Source of the DNA: Rhodocyclus tenuis
GTDB taxonomy: Bacteria; Pseudomonadota; Gammaproteobacteria; Burkholderiales; Rhodocyclaceae
Length of the DNA: 64,000 nt
Assembly: GCF_014197755.1 (NCBI RefSeq)
Contig: NZ_JACIGE010000002.1
Coordinates: 430,985 to 494,984 of the forward strand
Reading direction: 5' to 3'
Shown here one piece after another: positions 8,757 through 16,621 of the stretch. The notes under the pieces are model-generated. The model worked only from the letters and a program-made list of their open reading frames with translations. It had not been told where the DNA came from and searched no databases. The number at the start of each line of letters is the position of its first letter. Position 1 is the first letter of the stretch. A program made the position numbers and the translations under genes.

Positions 8757-8826
8757 ATTTCAGGAAACGATCGGGCAGAAGCGCCGGCAGTATTTGCCGC
8801 TTCTGCGGCTCGTTTGCCCCTGAAAT
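8757..8826. repeat. 70-nt long imperfect inverted repeat between hipH and the FliD-like gene
   Basis: Nested complementary arms: ATTTCAGG (8757-8764) with CCTGAAAT (8819-8826), AAACGA (8765-8770) with TCGTTT (8810-8815), and GCAGAAGCG (8775-8783) with CGCTTCTGC (8798-8806), 23 paired positions in all. An inner CGGCA/TGCCG (8785-8789, 8795-8799) can form as an alternative tip. Neither side has a T-run, so it is not a simple terminator. It could be a regulatory RNA structure, a protein-binding site or a small inverted-repeat element. Confidence 0.7.
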
Positions 8827-8983
8827 CATTCACTCCCGCCCGGCACGGCGGGGGACATCCGCGCGAACACTGCCTTCCGCGGCGCACAAGTGCATGCCGA
8901 CCCGCGCGGCCTGTTTCTTGCGTACCTGCAGAGTGGCGAACAGAAGAAGGATGCCAACGCCTTCATCGCCGCTCGGAGTTGCC

Positions 8984-9982
8984 ATGTCAGTCAGCGCGCT
9001 AACGAACATCGGTTTCAATTTTGCCCAGTTCAACCAGAACAGAGCGGACGCCGTCACCTCCGGCGCGAATAGCAGCGCGGCGTCGCTGACGCTGCGCGTT
9101 GCCACGATCCAGTCGCAGAACTTCGCCTCGCTGCTGAACGCTGCCTTCGCTGGCAATTCCGCCAAGGACTCAGCCAACGATGCGGGCATTTTCGACGTGC
9201 TCACGAGCTCGACAGGAAGCAGCTCGGACGCGCTCGGCAACGTCCTCGACACCAGTTCCAGCAAGGGCCTCTCGGCGAGCGGACGCAACACCGCCCTGTT
9301 CGACCCCGAATCGGCTTACCGGATGATGAGCGTCATCAACTACGACGAGGTCAGCTACAAGGCGCAGTTCTCCGAAATGAGCCAGATGAAGTCCTGGCTG
9401 AGCGAGATGCAGCAGGACGCGCAGAGCCTCGGTGGCATCAGCCTGACGAGCAGCGACGACAGCATCCGCGCCAGCCTGCAGACCTTCACCGACCAGTACA
9501 ACGCGTGGGTCAAGCGCTTCGACGCCGACATGCAGAGCGGCAGCCTGCTCGCCGACACGCAGGCAGCACAGGTGTCGCGTTACGAACTCGAGCAGAGCGT
9601 CGAGAACATGTTCAATGGTGCCAGCGATGGTCTGCACGGGCTGCGCGACCTCGGCCTCACCATTGACCCGTACAGCAATCTCGCGACGCTCGACAGCACC
9701 AGGCTTGATGCGGTGCTGGCAAGCAACAAGCAGGGCGTCGTCGATACCGTGCAGCAGTTCAGCGCCAACTTCGCCAAGTCGGCTGAGCTGCTCAATTCCG
9801 ACGGCAACTTCATCCCCAAGCGGCTGAACAATCTGAGCCGCGCCATCGCCTACATCGAGGACAACAAATCGTCCCTGCAGGCGGAGTTCGGCCTCGGCGA
9901 CGCCGCCAAACCCAGCGGACTCGTCGCGCAAGCGCTGGCTGCCTATCAGCAGATGTCCGGGAAAACCGATTCGTCGCATTGA
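8984..9982 (+). CDS. FliD-like protein (flagellar hook-associated protein 2 C-terminal-like), orphan
   Basis: 332 residues from ATG 8984, which has GGAG five bases upstream. The N-terminal third is Ser/Ala/Asn-rich and low in structure. The C-terminal half (about 160-310) resembles the FliD/HAP2 C-terminal domain: a YELEQSVENMF helix, LGLTIDPYSNLATLDSTRLDAVL (an LGI-D-GTL-D-KL pattern) and a helical segment ending LNNLSRAIAYIEDN. Full FliD capping proteins are longer and sit in flagellar operons; none is near. It may be a secreted or surface relative. The function is unassigned. Confidence 0.6.
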   Translation: MSVSALTNIGFNFAQFNQNRADAVTSGANSSAASLTLRVATIQSQNFASLLNAAFAGNSAKDSANDAGIFDVLTSSTGSSSDALGNVLDTSSSKGLSASGRNTALFDPESAYRMMSVINYDEVSYKAQFSEMSQMKSWLSEMQQDAQSLGGISLTSSDDSIRASLQTFTDQYNAWVKRFDADMQSGSLLADTQAAQVSRYELEQSVENMFNGASDGLHGLRDLGLTIDPYSNLATLDSTRLDAVLASNKQGVVDTVQQFSANFAKSAELLNSDGNFIPKRLNNLSRAIAYIEDNKSSLQAEFGLGDAAKPSGLVAQALAAYQQMSGKTDSSH

Positions 9983-9995
9983 AGCCACGTTTGGC

Positions 9996-10024
9996 TTGAC
10001 GACCGGCCGAGAAGCCTTGATAAT
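9996..10024 (+). promoter_or_regulatory. Promoter of tRNA-Lys(CUU)
   Basis: TTGACG (9996-10001), 17-bp spacer, GATAAT (10019-10024), then GCGCGCC. The predicted start is about 88 bases before the mature tRNA, so the primary transcript would carry a leader. That leader has a GCAGG/CCTGC hairpin (10037-10062) and a five-T run at 10074-10078. Confidence 0.72.
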
Positions 10025-10118
10025 GCGCGCCTTCCCGCAGGATTGGTGTTCGAAAGACCTGCTGTGCAGCGAGTTTTTCTCCGACTGACACACCAAGCCA
10101 AGGGACAGACCGGTTTCC

Positions 10119-10194
10119 GGGGCGTTAGCTCAGCTGGTAGAGCAGCGGACTCTTAATCCGTAGGTCGAGTGTTCGAATCACTCACGCCCCACCA
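10119..10194 (+). tRNA. tRNA-Lys (anticodon CUU)
   Basis: A 76-nt cloverleaf with encoded CCA: acceptor GGGGCGT/ACGCCCC, D-stem GCTC/GAGC, anticodon stem GCGGA/TCCGT with loop CTCTTAA (anticodon CTT), T-arm GAGTG-TTCGAAT-CACTC. Its anticodon arm matches that of tRNA-Lys(UUU) at 7241 apart from the wobble base. Confidence 0.98.
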
Positions 10195-10207
10195 AGAAAA
10201 TCAAGGA

Positions 10208-10241
10208 AATGGCCAGTCCTCTGGACTGGCCATTTTTCTTT
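10208..10241 (+). terminator. Rho-independent terminator after tRNA-Lys(CUU)
   Basis: Twelve-bp perfect stem AATGGCCAGTCC (10208-10219) with GGACTGGCCATT (10223-10234), TCT loop, followed by TTTCTTT. Confidence 0.92.
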
Positions 10242-10592
10242 CCAGCATGCGCTGCGAGCCGCCCTCTGCCTTCGGCGGCTCCTCCGGCCAGTCCTTCGCC
10301 GGTCGCCAGACCGCCCGGACTTCATCGCGGTCTTGCCGCATCGACCGCCCGTAGCGCGACGCGCGCACCCGTCACCGACCGCGCCGCCCACCCCTGCCGC
10401 CTGTGGCGTCGGGGGCGCCATCAAGACAACACCCGCTCGGCCCGCCAATCATGGTGCCGATTTCGCCAGTCCCCGCCGTGTGCCAACCGCGCCGGCGCTC
10501 GACCGGCCAGCGCTTGCCAGGGCGGTGGCAAGCCGGCGCAGCTACCGTCCGTACCGCGGGCGGGAGCGGCCATCAGCAAAGGAGCTTCAGCA
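10242..10592. other. infA upstream region, no gene recognised
   Basis: About 350 bases. A frame is open through it into infA, but its protein reading is Ala/Pro/Arg-rich without known features. It contains a perfect 8-bp hairpin, GCTTGCCA (10512-10519) with TGGCAAGC (10526-10533), loop GGGCGG, lying 45 bases before the infA ribosome-binding site. No clear promoter was found. Confidence 0.4.
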
Positions 10593-10859
10593 ATGGCAAA
10601 AGAAGAACTCATCGAAATGAACGGTTCCGTCACCGAAGTGCTGCCCGACGGCCGCTACCGCGTGACCCTCGATAACGGCCACAAACTGATCGCCTACTCG
10701 GGCGGCAAGATGCGCAAGAACCACATCCGCATCATCGCCGGCGACGCCGTTTCGCTGGAAGTGTCGCCCTACGATCTGTCGAAGGGTCGCATCACCTTCC
10801 GCCACCTGCCCGGCCGCCAGTCCGGCGCCGCCGCCGCACCGCCGCCTTACCGTCGCTGA
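10593..10859 (+). CDS. infA: Translation initiation factor IF-1
   Basis: An 88-residue S1/OB-fold protein that occupies the ribosomal A site during initiation. The core [20 protein letters not shown], then [19 protein letters not shown] and [21 protein letters not shown], is canonical. It carries an extra tail of about 15 residues ([15 protein letters not shown]) beyond the usual 72. AAAGGAG stands eight bases before the ATG. It is a stand-alone copy not within ribosomal protein genes; betaproteobacteria often have a second infA. A strong terminator follows. Confidence 0.95.
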   Translation: MAKEELIEMNGSVTEVLPDGRYRVTLDNGHKLIAYSGGKMRKNHIRIIAGDAVSLEVSPYDLSKGRITFRHLPGRQSGAAAAPPPYRR

Positions 10860-10920
10860 GCGCAGTCAGCGGCAGGCTGCGCGCCTGCCCGCTCCGCGCT
10901 GTGAACAGCTGCCGCACAAG

Positions 10921-10952
10921 AGCCCTTGCCTGCCCCGGCAAGGGCTTTTTTT
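10921..10952 (+). terminator. Rho-independent terminator after infA
   Basis: Ten-bp stem AGCCCTTGCC (10921-10930) with GGCAAGGGCT (10937-10946), loop TGCCCC, followed by a seven-T run ending at 10952. Confidence 0.92.
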
Positions 10953-11111
10953 CGTCCGGACATCAGAAAAATACCGGCCGATCACGGCGTCTGGCTGGCC
11001 CCGTAACTGTCCGCAGACCGGACTGCCTGAACGCCTGCGCCACGGGTGACGCGGCCCGCGCGGCAATGCTAAAGTCCTCCCCGATCTGAAGCCTGCGATG
11101 GGGAATGGCGC

Positions 11112-11999
11112 ATGAAGATAGCGGTGATGGGGGCCGGTGCAGTTGGCTGTTACTACGGTGGCATGCTGGCACGGGCCGGCCATGAAGTGGTGCTGATCGG
11201 GCGTGCGCAGCACGTCGAGGCGGTGCGACGCGACGGACTGCTGATGGAAACGCAGACCTTCACGGCGCACGTGCCGCTGGCGGCGAGTACCGACGCCAGC
11301 GCCGTCGCCGGCGCCGGACTGGTGCTCTGCTGCGTCAAATCGACCGACACGACCGAAGCCGCCGCCCAGATCGGGCCGCATCTCGCCGACGACGCGACGA
11401 TCCTCAGCCTGCAGAACGGTGTCGACAACGCCGAGCGCCTGCAATACCTGCTGCAGCGCGAGGTGACGCCGGCGGTGGTCTATGTCGCCACCGAAATGGC
11501 CGGACCGGGACAAGTGCGTCACCACGGGCGCGGCGAACTGGTGATCGGGCCGTCGCCGGTCAGCGACGAACTGGCGCAGATGTTCGCCGCCGCCGGCGTG
11601 CCGGTGGAAATCTCGGATAATGTCAGCGGCGCGCTGTGGGCCAAACTGATCCTCAACTGCGCCTACAACGCGCTGTCGGCGATCACGCAACTTCCCTACG
11701 GCCGACTGGTACAGGGCACCGGCGTTGAAGACGTGATGCGCGACGTCGTCGAGGAATGCCTCGCAGTCGCCGCCGCCGAGGGCATCAGCATCCCCGGCGA
11801 CATCCACGAAGCCATCCGGCGCATCGGCCGCACCATGCAGGGCCAGCTGTCGTCGACGGCGCAGGATCTGGCGCGACACAAGCCGAGCGAAATCGACCAC
11901 CTCAACGGCCACATCGTCCGCCGCGGCGAAGCGCTGGGCATCGCCACGCCCGCCAACCGCGTGCTGCACACCGTCGTCAGGCTGCTCGAAGCGCGCTGA
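11112..11999 (+). CDS. panE: 2-dehydropantoate 2-reductase
   Basis: NADPH-dependent reduction of ketopantoate to pantoate in coenzyme A synthesis. 295 residues. The Rossmann loop is GAGAVG at 7-12; the mid-domain helix has KLILNCAYNALSA with the conserved Lys and Asn, and EIDHLNG near the C-terminus is the family's substrate loop. Several ApbA/PanE paralogues act on other 2-oxo acids, and no other pan gene is near. Monocistronic or leading the TRAP genes, which start 150 bases later. Confidence 0.88.
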   Translation: MKIAVMGAGAVGCYYGGMLARAGHEVVLIGRAQHVEAVRRDGLLMETQTFTAHVPLAASTDASAVAGAGLVLCCVKSTDTTEAAAQIGPHLADDATILSLQNGVDNAERLQYLLQREVTPAVVYVATEMAGPGQVRHHGRGELVIGPSPVSDELAQMFAAAGVPVEISDNVSGALWAKLILNCAYNALSAITQLPYGRLVQGTGVEDVMRDVVEECLAVAAAEGISIPGDIHEAIRRIGRTMQGQLSSTAQDLARHKPSEIDHLNGHIVRRGEALGIATPANRVLHTVVRLLEAR

Positions 12000-12149
12000 A
12001 CGCTTCCGGCCGCGGCGATTGCGCCCGAATTCGGTGCATCCCGCCCGGCTCTGGTGCACAAGGCTTGAATCCCGCCCCGGCAGGAGGGTAGCATCGTCCC
12101 TCTTTCGGCATATCCCGCCGCCCGCCTTTTCCCCTCAGGAGACACTCCG

Positions 12150-13127
12150 ATGCGCCTGTTCCGTCTTGCCTCCGTGGTTGCCGCCGTCGGCAGCCTTGTC
12201 TGTCTGACCTTCGCGCAGCCGGCCGCCGCGCAGGCGCCGCTGAAGATGGCGTATGCACTGTCGTCATCCTCGCACTATGGCGCCGGCGCCGAAGCCTTCG
12301 CCAAGACGCTGGAAAAGAGCGGTAAATTCAAGGTGCAGCAGTTCCCCAACAGCGCGCTTGGCGGCGAGCGCGAGGTGCTCGAGGGCCTGCAACTCGGCAC
12401 CATTGATCTGGCCATCGTGTCGACCGGCGCCACGCTCAACTTCGTTCCGCAGACCGGCGTGTTCGACATTCCCTTCCTGATGCGCGACCTGCAGCACGCG
12501 CGCAAGGTCATGGACGGCCCGTCCGGACAGGCGATGCTCGGCGAATTTTCCAAGCGCGGCATCGTCGCGCTGGCATGGGGCGAACAGGGCTTCCGCCACC
12601 TCACCAACAGCAAGCGCCCGGTGGTCACCGCCGCCGACGCCAAGGGCCTGAAAATCCGCACCACCGAAAACCCCGTGCACATCGCTGCGTTCCGCCAGAT
12701 CGGCATCCTGCCAACACCGATGGCGTGGCCGGAAGTGGCGACGGCGCTGCAGCAGGGCACCATCGACGGCCAGGAAAACCCGCTGTCGGTGATCACCTCG
12801 GCGAAGCTCTCGCAGATGCAGAAGTACCTGTCGCTCACCGGCCATGTGTACGCACCGACGGTAATCCTGGTGTCGCCGTCGGTGTTCGGCAGCCTCTCCG
12901 ACGCCGACCGCAAGCTGTTCAAGCAGGCCGCGCTGAACGGTTCCGCTGCGATGCGCGCCTATGTCGACAACGTCGAGAAGAGCGGCGTCGAGCAGCTGAA
13001 GAAGGACGGCATGCAGGTCACCACGGTCGACCGCAAGTCCTTCGAGGCCGCGGTCGCGCCGGCCTATCCCGAGTTCGAGCGCAAGTTCGGCAAGGCGCTC
13101 ATCGATTCGATCCGCAACACGCAGTAA
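12150..13127 (+). CDS. dctP: TRAP transporter substrate-binding protein DctP
   Basis: Periplasmic solute receptor of a tripartite ATP-independent transporter for a carboxylate-type ligand. 325 residues with a signal peptide ending around AAAQA (28-30). Family features are ALGGEREVLEGLQLGTIDLA, KGLKIRTTENP (the conserved arginine that clamps the ligand carboxylate) and TALQQGTIDGQENP. An AGGAGA ribosome site precedes the ATG. First gene of dctPQM; the ligand cannot be named from the sequence. Confidence 0.93.
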   Translation: MRLFRLASVVAAVGSLVCLTFAQPAAAQAPLKMAYALSSSSHYGAGAEAFAKTLEKSGKFKVQQFPNSALGGEREVLEGLQLGTIDLAIVSTGATLNFVPQTGVFDIPFLMRDLQHARKVMDGPSGQAMLGEFSKRGIVALAWGEQGFRHLTNSKRPVVTAADAKGLKIRTTENPVHIAAFRQIGILPTPMAWPEVATALQQGTIDGQENPLSVITSAKLSQMQKYLSLTGHVYAPTVILVSPSVFGSLSDADRKLFKQAALNGSAAMRAYVDNVEKSGVEQLKKDGMQVTTVDRKSFEAAVAPAYPEFERKFGKALIDSIRNTQ

Positions 13128-13195
13128 TGCCCGCCGGCGGCGGGGCGCGCCGACCGGCGCCCGCCCTGCCGCCGCCCTTGCCCACGGATTCGTGC

Positions 13196-13690
13196 ATGTC
13201 GCTGTTTTCCCGTCTTGAGAATGCCCTGTTCAAGGGCGTTTCCTATGTCGCGCAGGTGCTCCTCGTCGCCGCGGTCGTCGCCGCCTTCTATCAGGTGATC
13301 GCGCGCTTCGTGCTGGAGTCGCCAACCGACTGGAGCGAAGTGCTGACACGCGCCCTGCTCATCTGGACCGTGTTTCTCGGCATAGCGCTGGCCTTCCGCC
13401 ACGGCGCCATGATGGGCGTGACGCTGCTGCACTCGCTGCTCGCCCCCGCGCGGCAGCGCCTCCTCGAGATCGGCGTCGCCGCGATCTGCGGCGGTTTCCT
13501 GCTCTTCGTCGCCTGGATCGGCGGTCAGATGACCTGGCGGGTGCGCTTCCAGACCGTGCCCAGCCTCGACATCTCGATCTCCTGGATCTACCTCGCCATC
13601 CCGGTCGGCGCCGCGCTCGCCGCCATCGGCGTTCTCGCCCGCCTGTGGGCCGCGTCGCCAGCCGCCGCGCCCAGCGATGCCCAGGGCTGA
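13196..13690 (+). CDS. dctQ: TRAP transporter small membrane subunit DctQ
   Basis: Small permease subunit with four predicted transmembrane helices, 164 residues. The DctQ signature region is FYQVIARFVLESPTDWSEVLTR followed by TVFLGIALAFRHGAMMGV. The start at 13196 gives the normal length and a short cytoplasmic N-terminus; the frame upstream reads through dctP. It sits 68 bases after dctP and 39 before dctM. Confidence 0.92.
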   Translation: MSLFSRLENALFKGVSYVAQVLLVAAVVAAFYQVIARFVLESPTDWSEVLTRALLIWTVFLGIALAFRHGAMMGVTLLHSLLAPARQRLLEIGVAAICGGFLLFVAWIGGQMTWRVRFQTVPSLDISISWIYLAIPVGAALAAIGVLARLWAASPAAAPSDAQG

Positions 13691-13729
13691 CGCCCGCCCT
13701 CGCCCGATCCTTTCGCCTCCGCTCCCACC

Positions 13730-15007
13730 ATGTCGCAGTTGATGATCCTCTCGATGCTGGTCTTCTTCGGCCTGACGGTACCGATTTCGGTCTCGATCGG
13801 GCTGTCCAGTCTGGCCGGCATCGCCGCCGGCGAGAACCTGCCCTGGCTGGTCGTGGCGCAGCAGCTCTACGCCGCGCTCGACAAGTATCCGCTGGTGGCG
13901 ATCCCCTTCTTCATCCTCGCCGGCAACCTGATGGAAGCTGGCGGCATCTCCGAACGTATGGTCGACTTCGCCAAGAGCGTGGTCGGCGGCGTGCAGGGCG
14001 GCCTTGCCGTCACCTGCGTGCTCACCTGCATGATCTTCGCGGCGGTGGCCGGATCCAGCGTTGCCACCACCTTCGCCGTAGGCGCCATCCTCATCCCGGC
14101 GATGGTGCGGCACGGCTACCCGGCGCCTTTCGCCGCCTCGCTGCAGGCGTCGGCGGCGGAGCTCGGCGTCATCATCCCGCCGTCGATCCCGATGATCCTC
14201 TACGCGGTGTCGACCGACACCTCGACCGGCGAGCTGTTCATCGGCGGCGTCGTTCCCGGCATCCTCATCGGCGTCGCACTGATGGGCTACGTCTGGTTCT
14301 ACGCGCGCCGCAACGGCTACGGCAAGCAGGACGGCGACGGCCGCCTGCCGCTGTGGCCGGCCTGCCGCCGCGCCTGGCTGGCGCTGCTGATGCCGGTGAT
14401 CATCCTCGGCGGCATCTACGGCGGCGTGTTCACGCCGACCGAGGCGTCGGTGGTCGCGGTCGTCTACGCGCTGGCGGTGGGCATGATCATTTACCGCAGC
14501 ATCACCTTCGCCACGCTGTCGGCGACGCTCGGCCGCTCGGTGGTGTCGACGGCGGCGATCATGTTCATCATCGCCAACGCCGGCGTCTTCAGCTTCCTGC
14601 TCAACCGTGCCGGCATCCCCGGCGCGCTCGGCGCGTGGCTGGGCACGCTGTTCTCCGACCAGTTCACTTTCCTTCTCGGAGTGAACGCCGCGCTGTTCCT
14701 GATCGGCATGTTCATCGAGACCTCGGCCGCAATCGTCGTACTGGCGCCGCTGCTGCTGCCGGTGGCGACGGCCTTCGGCGTTGATCCGGTGCACTTCGGC
14801 ATCATCATGGTGGTGAACCTGGCGCTCGGCATGATCACCCCGCCGTTCGGCGTAAACCTCTTCGCCGCCTGCTCGATCGCCAAGGTGTCGCTCGAACAGC
14901 TGGTGCGTCCGCTGCTGCCCTTCGTCGGCGTCGTCGTCGCCTGCCTGATGCTGATCACCTACGTGCCCGACCTCACGCTGGCGCTGCGCGACCTCGTCTA
15001 TCGCTGA
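13730..15007 (+). CDS. dctM: TRAP transporter large permease subunit DctM
   Basis: The Na+-coupled large membrane subunit, 425 residues and about 12 hydrophobic segments. Conserved stretches include PLVAIPFFILAGNLM, AAVAGSSVATT, ELGVIIPPSIPMILYA and GMITPPFGVNLF. It ends the dctPQM unit. Its stop codon TGA abuts the stop of emrB on the opposite strand within the palindrome TGATCA (15005-15010), so the two genes converge with no spacer. Confidence 0.95.
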   Translation: MSQLMILSMLVFFGLTVPISVSIGLSSLAGIAAGENLPWLVVAQQLYAALDKYPLVAIPFFILAGNLMEAGGISERMVDFAKSVVGGVQGGLAVTCVLTCMIFAAVAGSSVATTFAVGAILIPAMVRHGYPAPFAASLQASAAELGVIIPPSIPMILYAVSTDTSTGELFIGGVVPGILIGVALMGYVWFYARRNGYGKQDGDGRLPLWPACRRAWLALLMPVIILGGIYGGVFTPTEASVVAVVYALAVGMIIYRSITFATLSATLGRSVVSTAAIMFIIANAGVFSFLLNRAGIPGALGAWLGTLFSDQFTFLLGVNAALFLIGMFIETSAAIVVLAPLLLPVATAFGVDPVHFGIIMVVNLALGMITPPFGVNLFAACSIAKVSLEQLVRPLLPFVGVVVACLMLITYVPDLTLALRDLVYR

Positions 15008-16621
15008 TCAGTGGTCGCCGCCGGGCAGCGCGGCGACCTTGGCGCGCGGCTTGGCGAACCAGACGATGGCCAGCAGCGAGAGGAAGAGGAAACCCGACAC
15101 CCAGAAGAAATCGTTGGCCGCCAGTACCGCCGCCTGGCCGGTGACCATGCGATCGAGCGTGCCGAGCGTCTGTTCCGGGCTGAGACCGGCGGCGGCGAGG
15201 CTGTCGCGCGCCTGCGTCGTCAGTGGATCGTAGGGCGTCAGGTTCTCGACCAGCTGCGCGTGATGCAGGTTCGTGCGGCTGTCCCACACGGTCGCGGCGA
15301 TCGAGGTGCCGAAAGCGCCGGCGGTGATGCGGCAGAAGTTCGACAGCCCCGACGCCGCCGGAATGCTCGCTGGCGGCAGACCGGAAAGCAGGATCGCGGT
15401 GAGCGGCAGGAACAGCGTCGCCATGCCGGCGCCGAGGATCAGCTGCGGCAGGATCACCGTCCAGTTGTCGACGCCGGTGGTGAAATCGGCGCGCAGGAAC
15501 GAAACGCCGGCGAGGATGAAGAACGACAGGCTGGCGATCCAGCGCGGATCGAGCTTGCCCATCGACTTGCCGATCACCGGCGAGAGCAGCAACGCGAGGA
15601 TGCCGACCGGCGCCGTGGTCAGCCCGGCCAGCGTCGCCGTGTAGCCCATCTGCGTCTGCAGCCACAGCGGGATGATGACGATGCCGCCGAAGAACAAGCC
15701 GTAGGCGAGGCTCAAGGTCGTCGTGCCGGTGACGAAGTTGCGCCGCGAGAACAGCGACAGATCGACGATCGGGTGTGCCTCGGTCAGCTCCCAGACGATG
15801 AAGAAGACGAAAGCGATCGCCGAAGTCAGCGCCAGCGCGATGATTTCGGGCGAATTGAACCAGTCCAGTTCCTTGCCCTTGTCGAGCATGATCTGCAGTG
15901 CGCCGACCCAGAGCACCAGCAGGACGAGGCCGACGCGGTCGATCGGCACGATGCGCGTTGCCGTCTCGCGCGGCCGGTAGATGCGCCAGGTCACCCAGGC
16001 GGCGACGAGCCCGACCGGTATGTTGATGTAGAAGATCCACGGCCAGGAGATGTTGTCCGACAGCCAGCCGCCGAGGATCGGCCCGACCACCGGCGCCACC
16101 ATCGTCGTCATCGACCACAGTGCCAGTGCAATGCCGCTCTTCGTTGGCGGATACGACGAGAGCAGCAGCGCCTGCGAGAGCGGAATCATCGGCCCGGCGA
16201 CGGCGCCCTGCAGGATGCGGAAGGCGATCAGCAGCTCAAGGTTCGGCGCCAGCCCGCACAGGATCGAAGCGACGACGAAGAGCAGCACCGAAGTGACGAA
16301 CAGGCGCACCTGGCCGAAGCGTTGCGTCAGCCAGCCGGTCAGCGGCACAGCAATGGCGTTGGCGACGGCGAACGAGGTGATCACCCAGGTGCCCTGCGAC
16401 GGCGACACGCCGAGGTCGCCGGCGATGGCCGGGATCGACACGTTTGCGATGGTCGTGTCGAGCACGTTCATGAAGGTCGCCAGCGACAAGGCCAGCGTGC
16501 CGAGAACGAGCGGCGTGCCGGTCAAGGGCGCCGTGTGCGGCGAGCGCGTCGGTGCCGCCGGTGGCGAGGCTGCCGCCGGCTGGCCGGCGCCGCTGGCGGT
16601 GCCGCTGCCGCTTTCGCTCAC
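15008..16621 (-). CDS. emrB: EmrB/QacA (DHA2) family multidrug efflux MFS transporter
   Basis: Inner-membrane proton-driven exporter of 537 residues with about 14 transmembrane helices. LDTTIANVSIPAIAGDLG near the N-terminus and GAVAGPMIPLSQALLLS (motif C-like) are DHA2 hallmarks. Translation starts at GTG 16621, overlapping the emrA stop (GTGA). Residues 1-35 form a Gly/Ala/Pro-rich cytoplasmic tail. With EmrA and the NodT-type channel it would form a tripartite pump; the regulator gene lysR diverges upstream. Confidence 0.93.
   Translation of the reverse strand: MSESGSGTASGAGQPAAASPPAAPTRSPHTAPLTGTPLVLGTLALSLATFMNVLDTTIANVSIPAIAGDLGVSPSQGTWVITSFAVANAIAVPLTGWLTQRFGQVRLFVTSVLLFVVASILCGLAPNLELLIAFRILQGAVAGPMIPLSQALLLSSYPPTKSGIALALWSMTTMVAPVVGPILGGWLSDNISWPWIFYINIPVGLVAAWVTWRIYRPRETATRIVPIDRVGLVLLVLWVGALQIMLDKGKELDWFNSPEIIALALTSAIAFVFFIVWELTEAHPIVDLSLFSRRNFVTGTTTLSLAYGLFFGGIVIIPLWLQTQMGYTATLAGLTTAPVGILALLLSPVIGKSMGKLDPRWIASLSFFILAGVSFLRADFTTGVDNWTVILPQLILGAGMATLFLPLTAILLSGLPPASIPAASGLSNFCRITAGAFGTSIAATVWDSRTNLHHAQLVENLTPYDPLTTQARDSLAAAGLSPEQTLGTLDRMVTGQAAVLAANDFFWVSGFLFLSLLAIVWFAKPRAKVAALPGGDH

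Noticed and set aside
10209..10592. N-terminal extension of infA through the upstream open frame
   Set aside because: The canonical IF-1 start MAKEE has its own AAAGGAG site; the upstream reading crosses the tRNA terminator and is Ala/Pro/Arg-rich.
13064..14794. 576-codon antisense frame over dctQ and dctM
   Set aside because: Composition is extremely His/Asp/Arg/Gln-rich, typical of an antisense shadow of hydrophobic membrane genes; no start context or homologous motifs.
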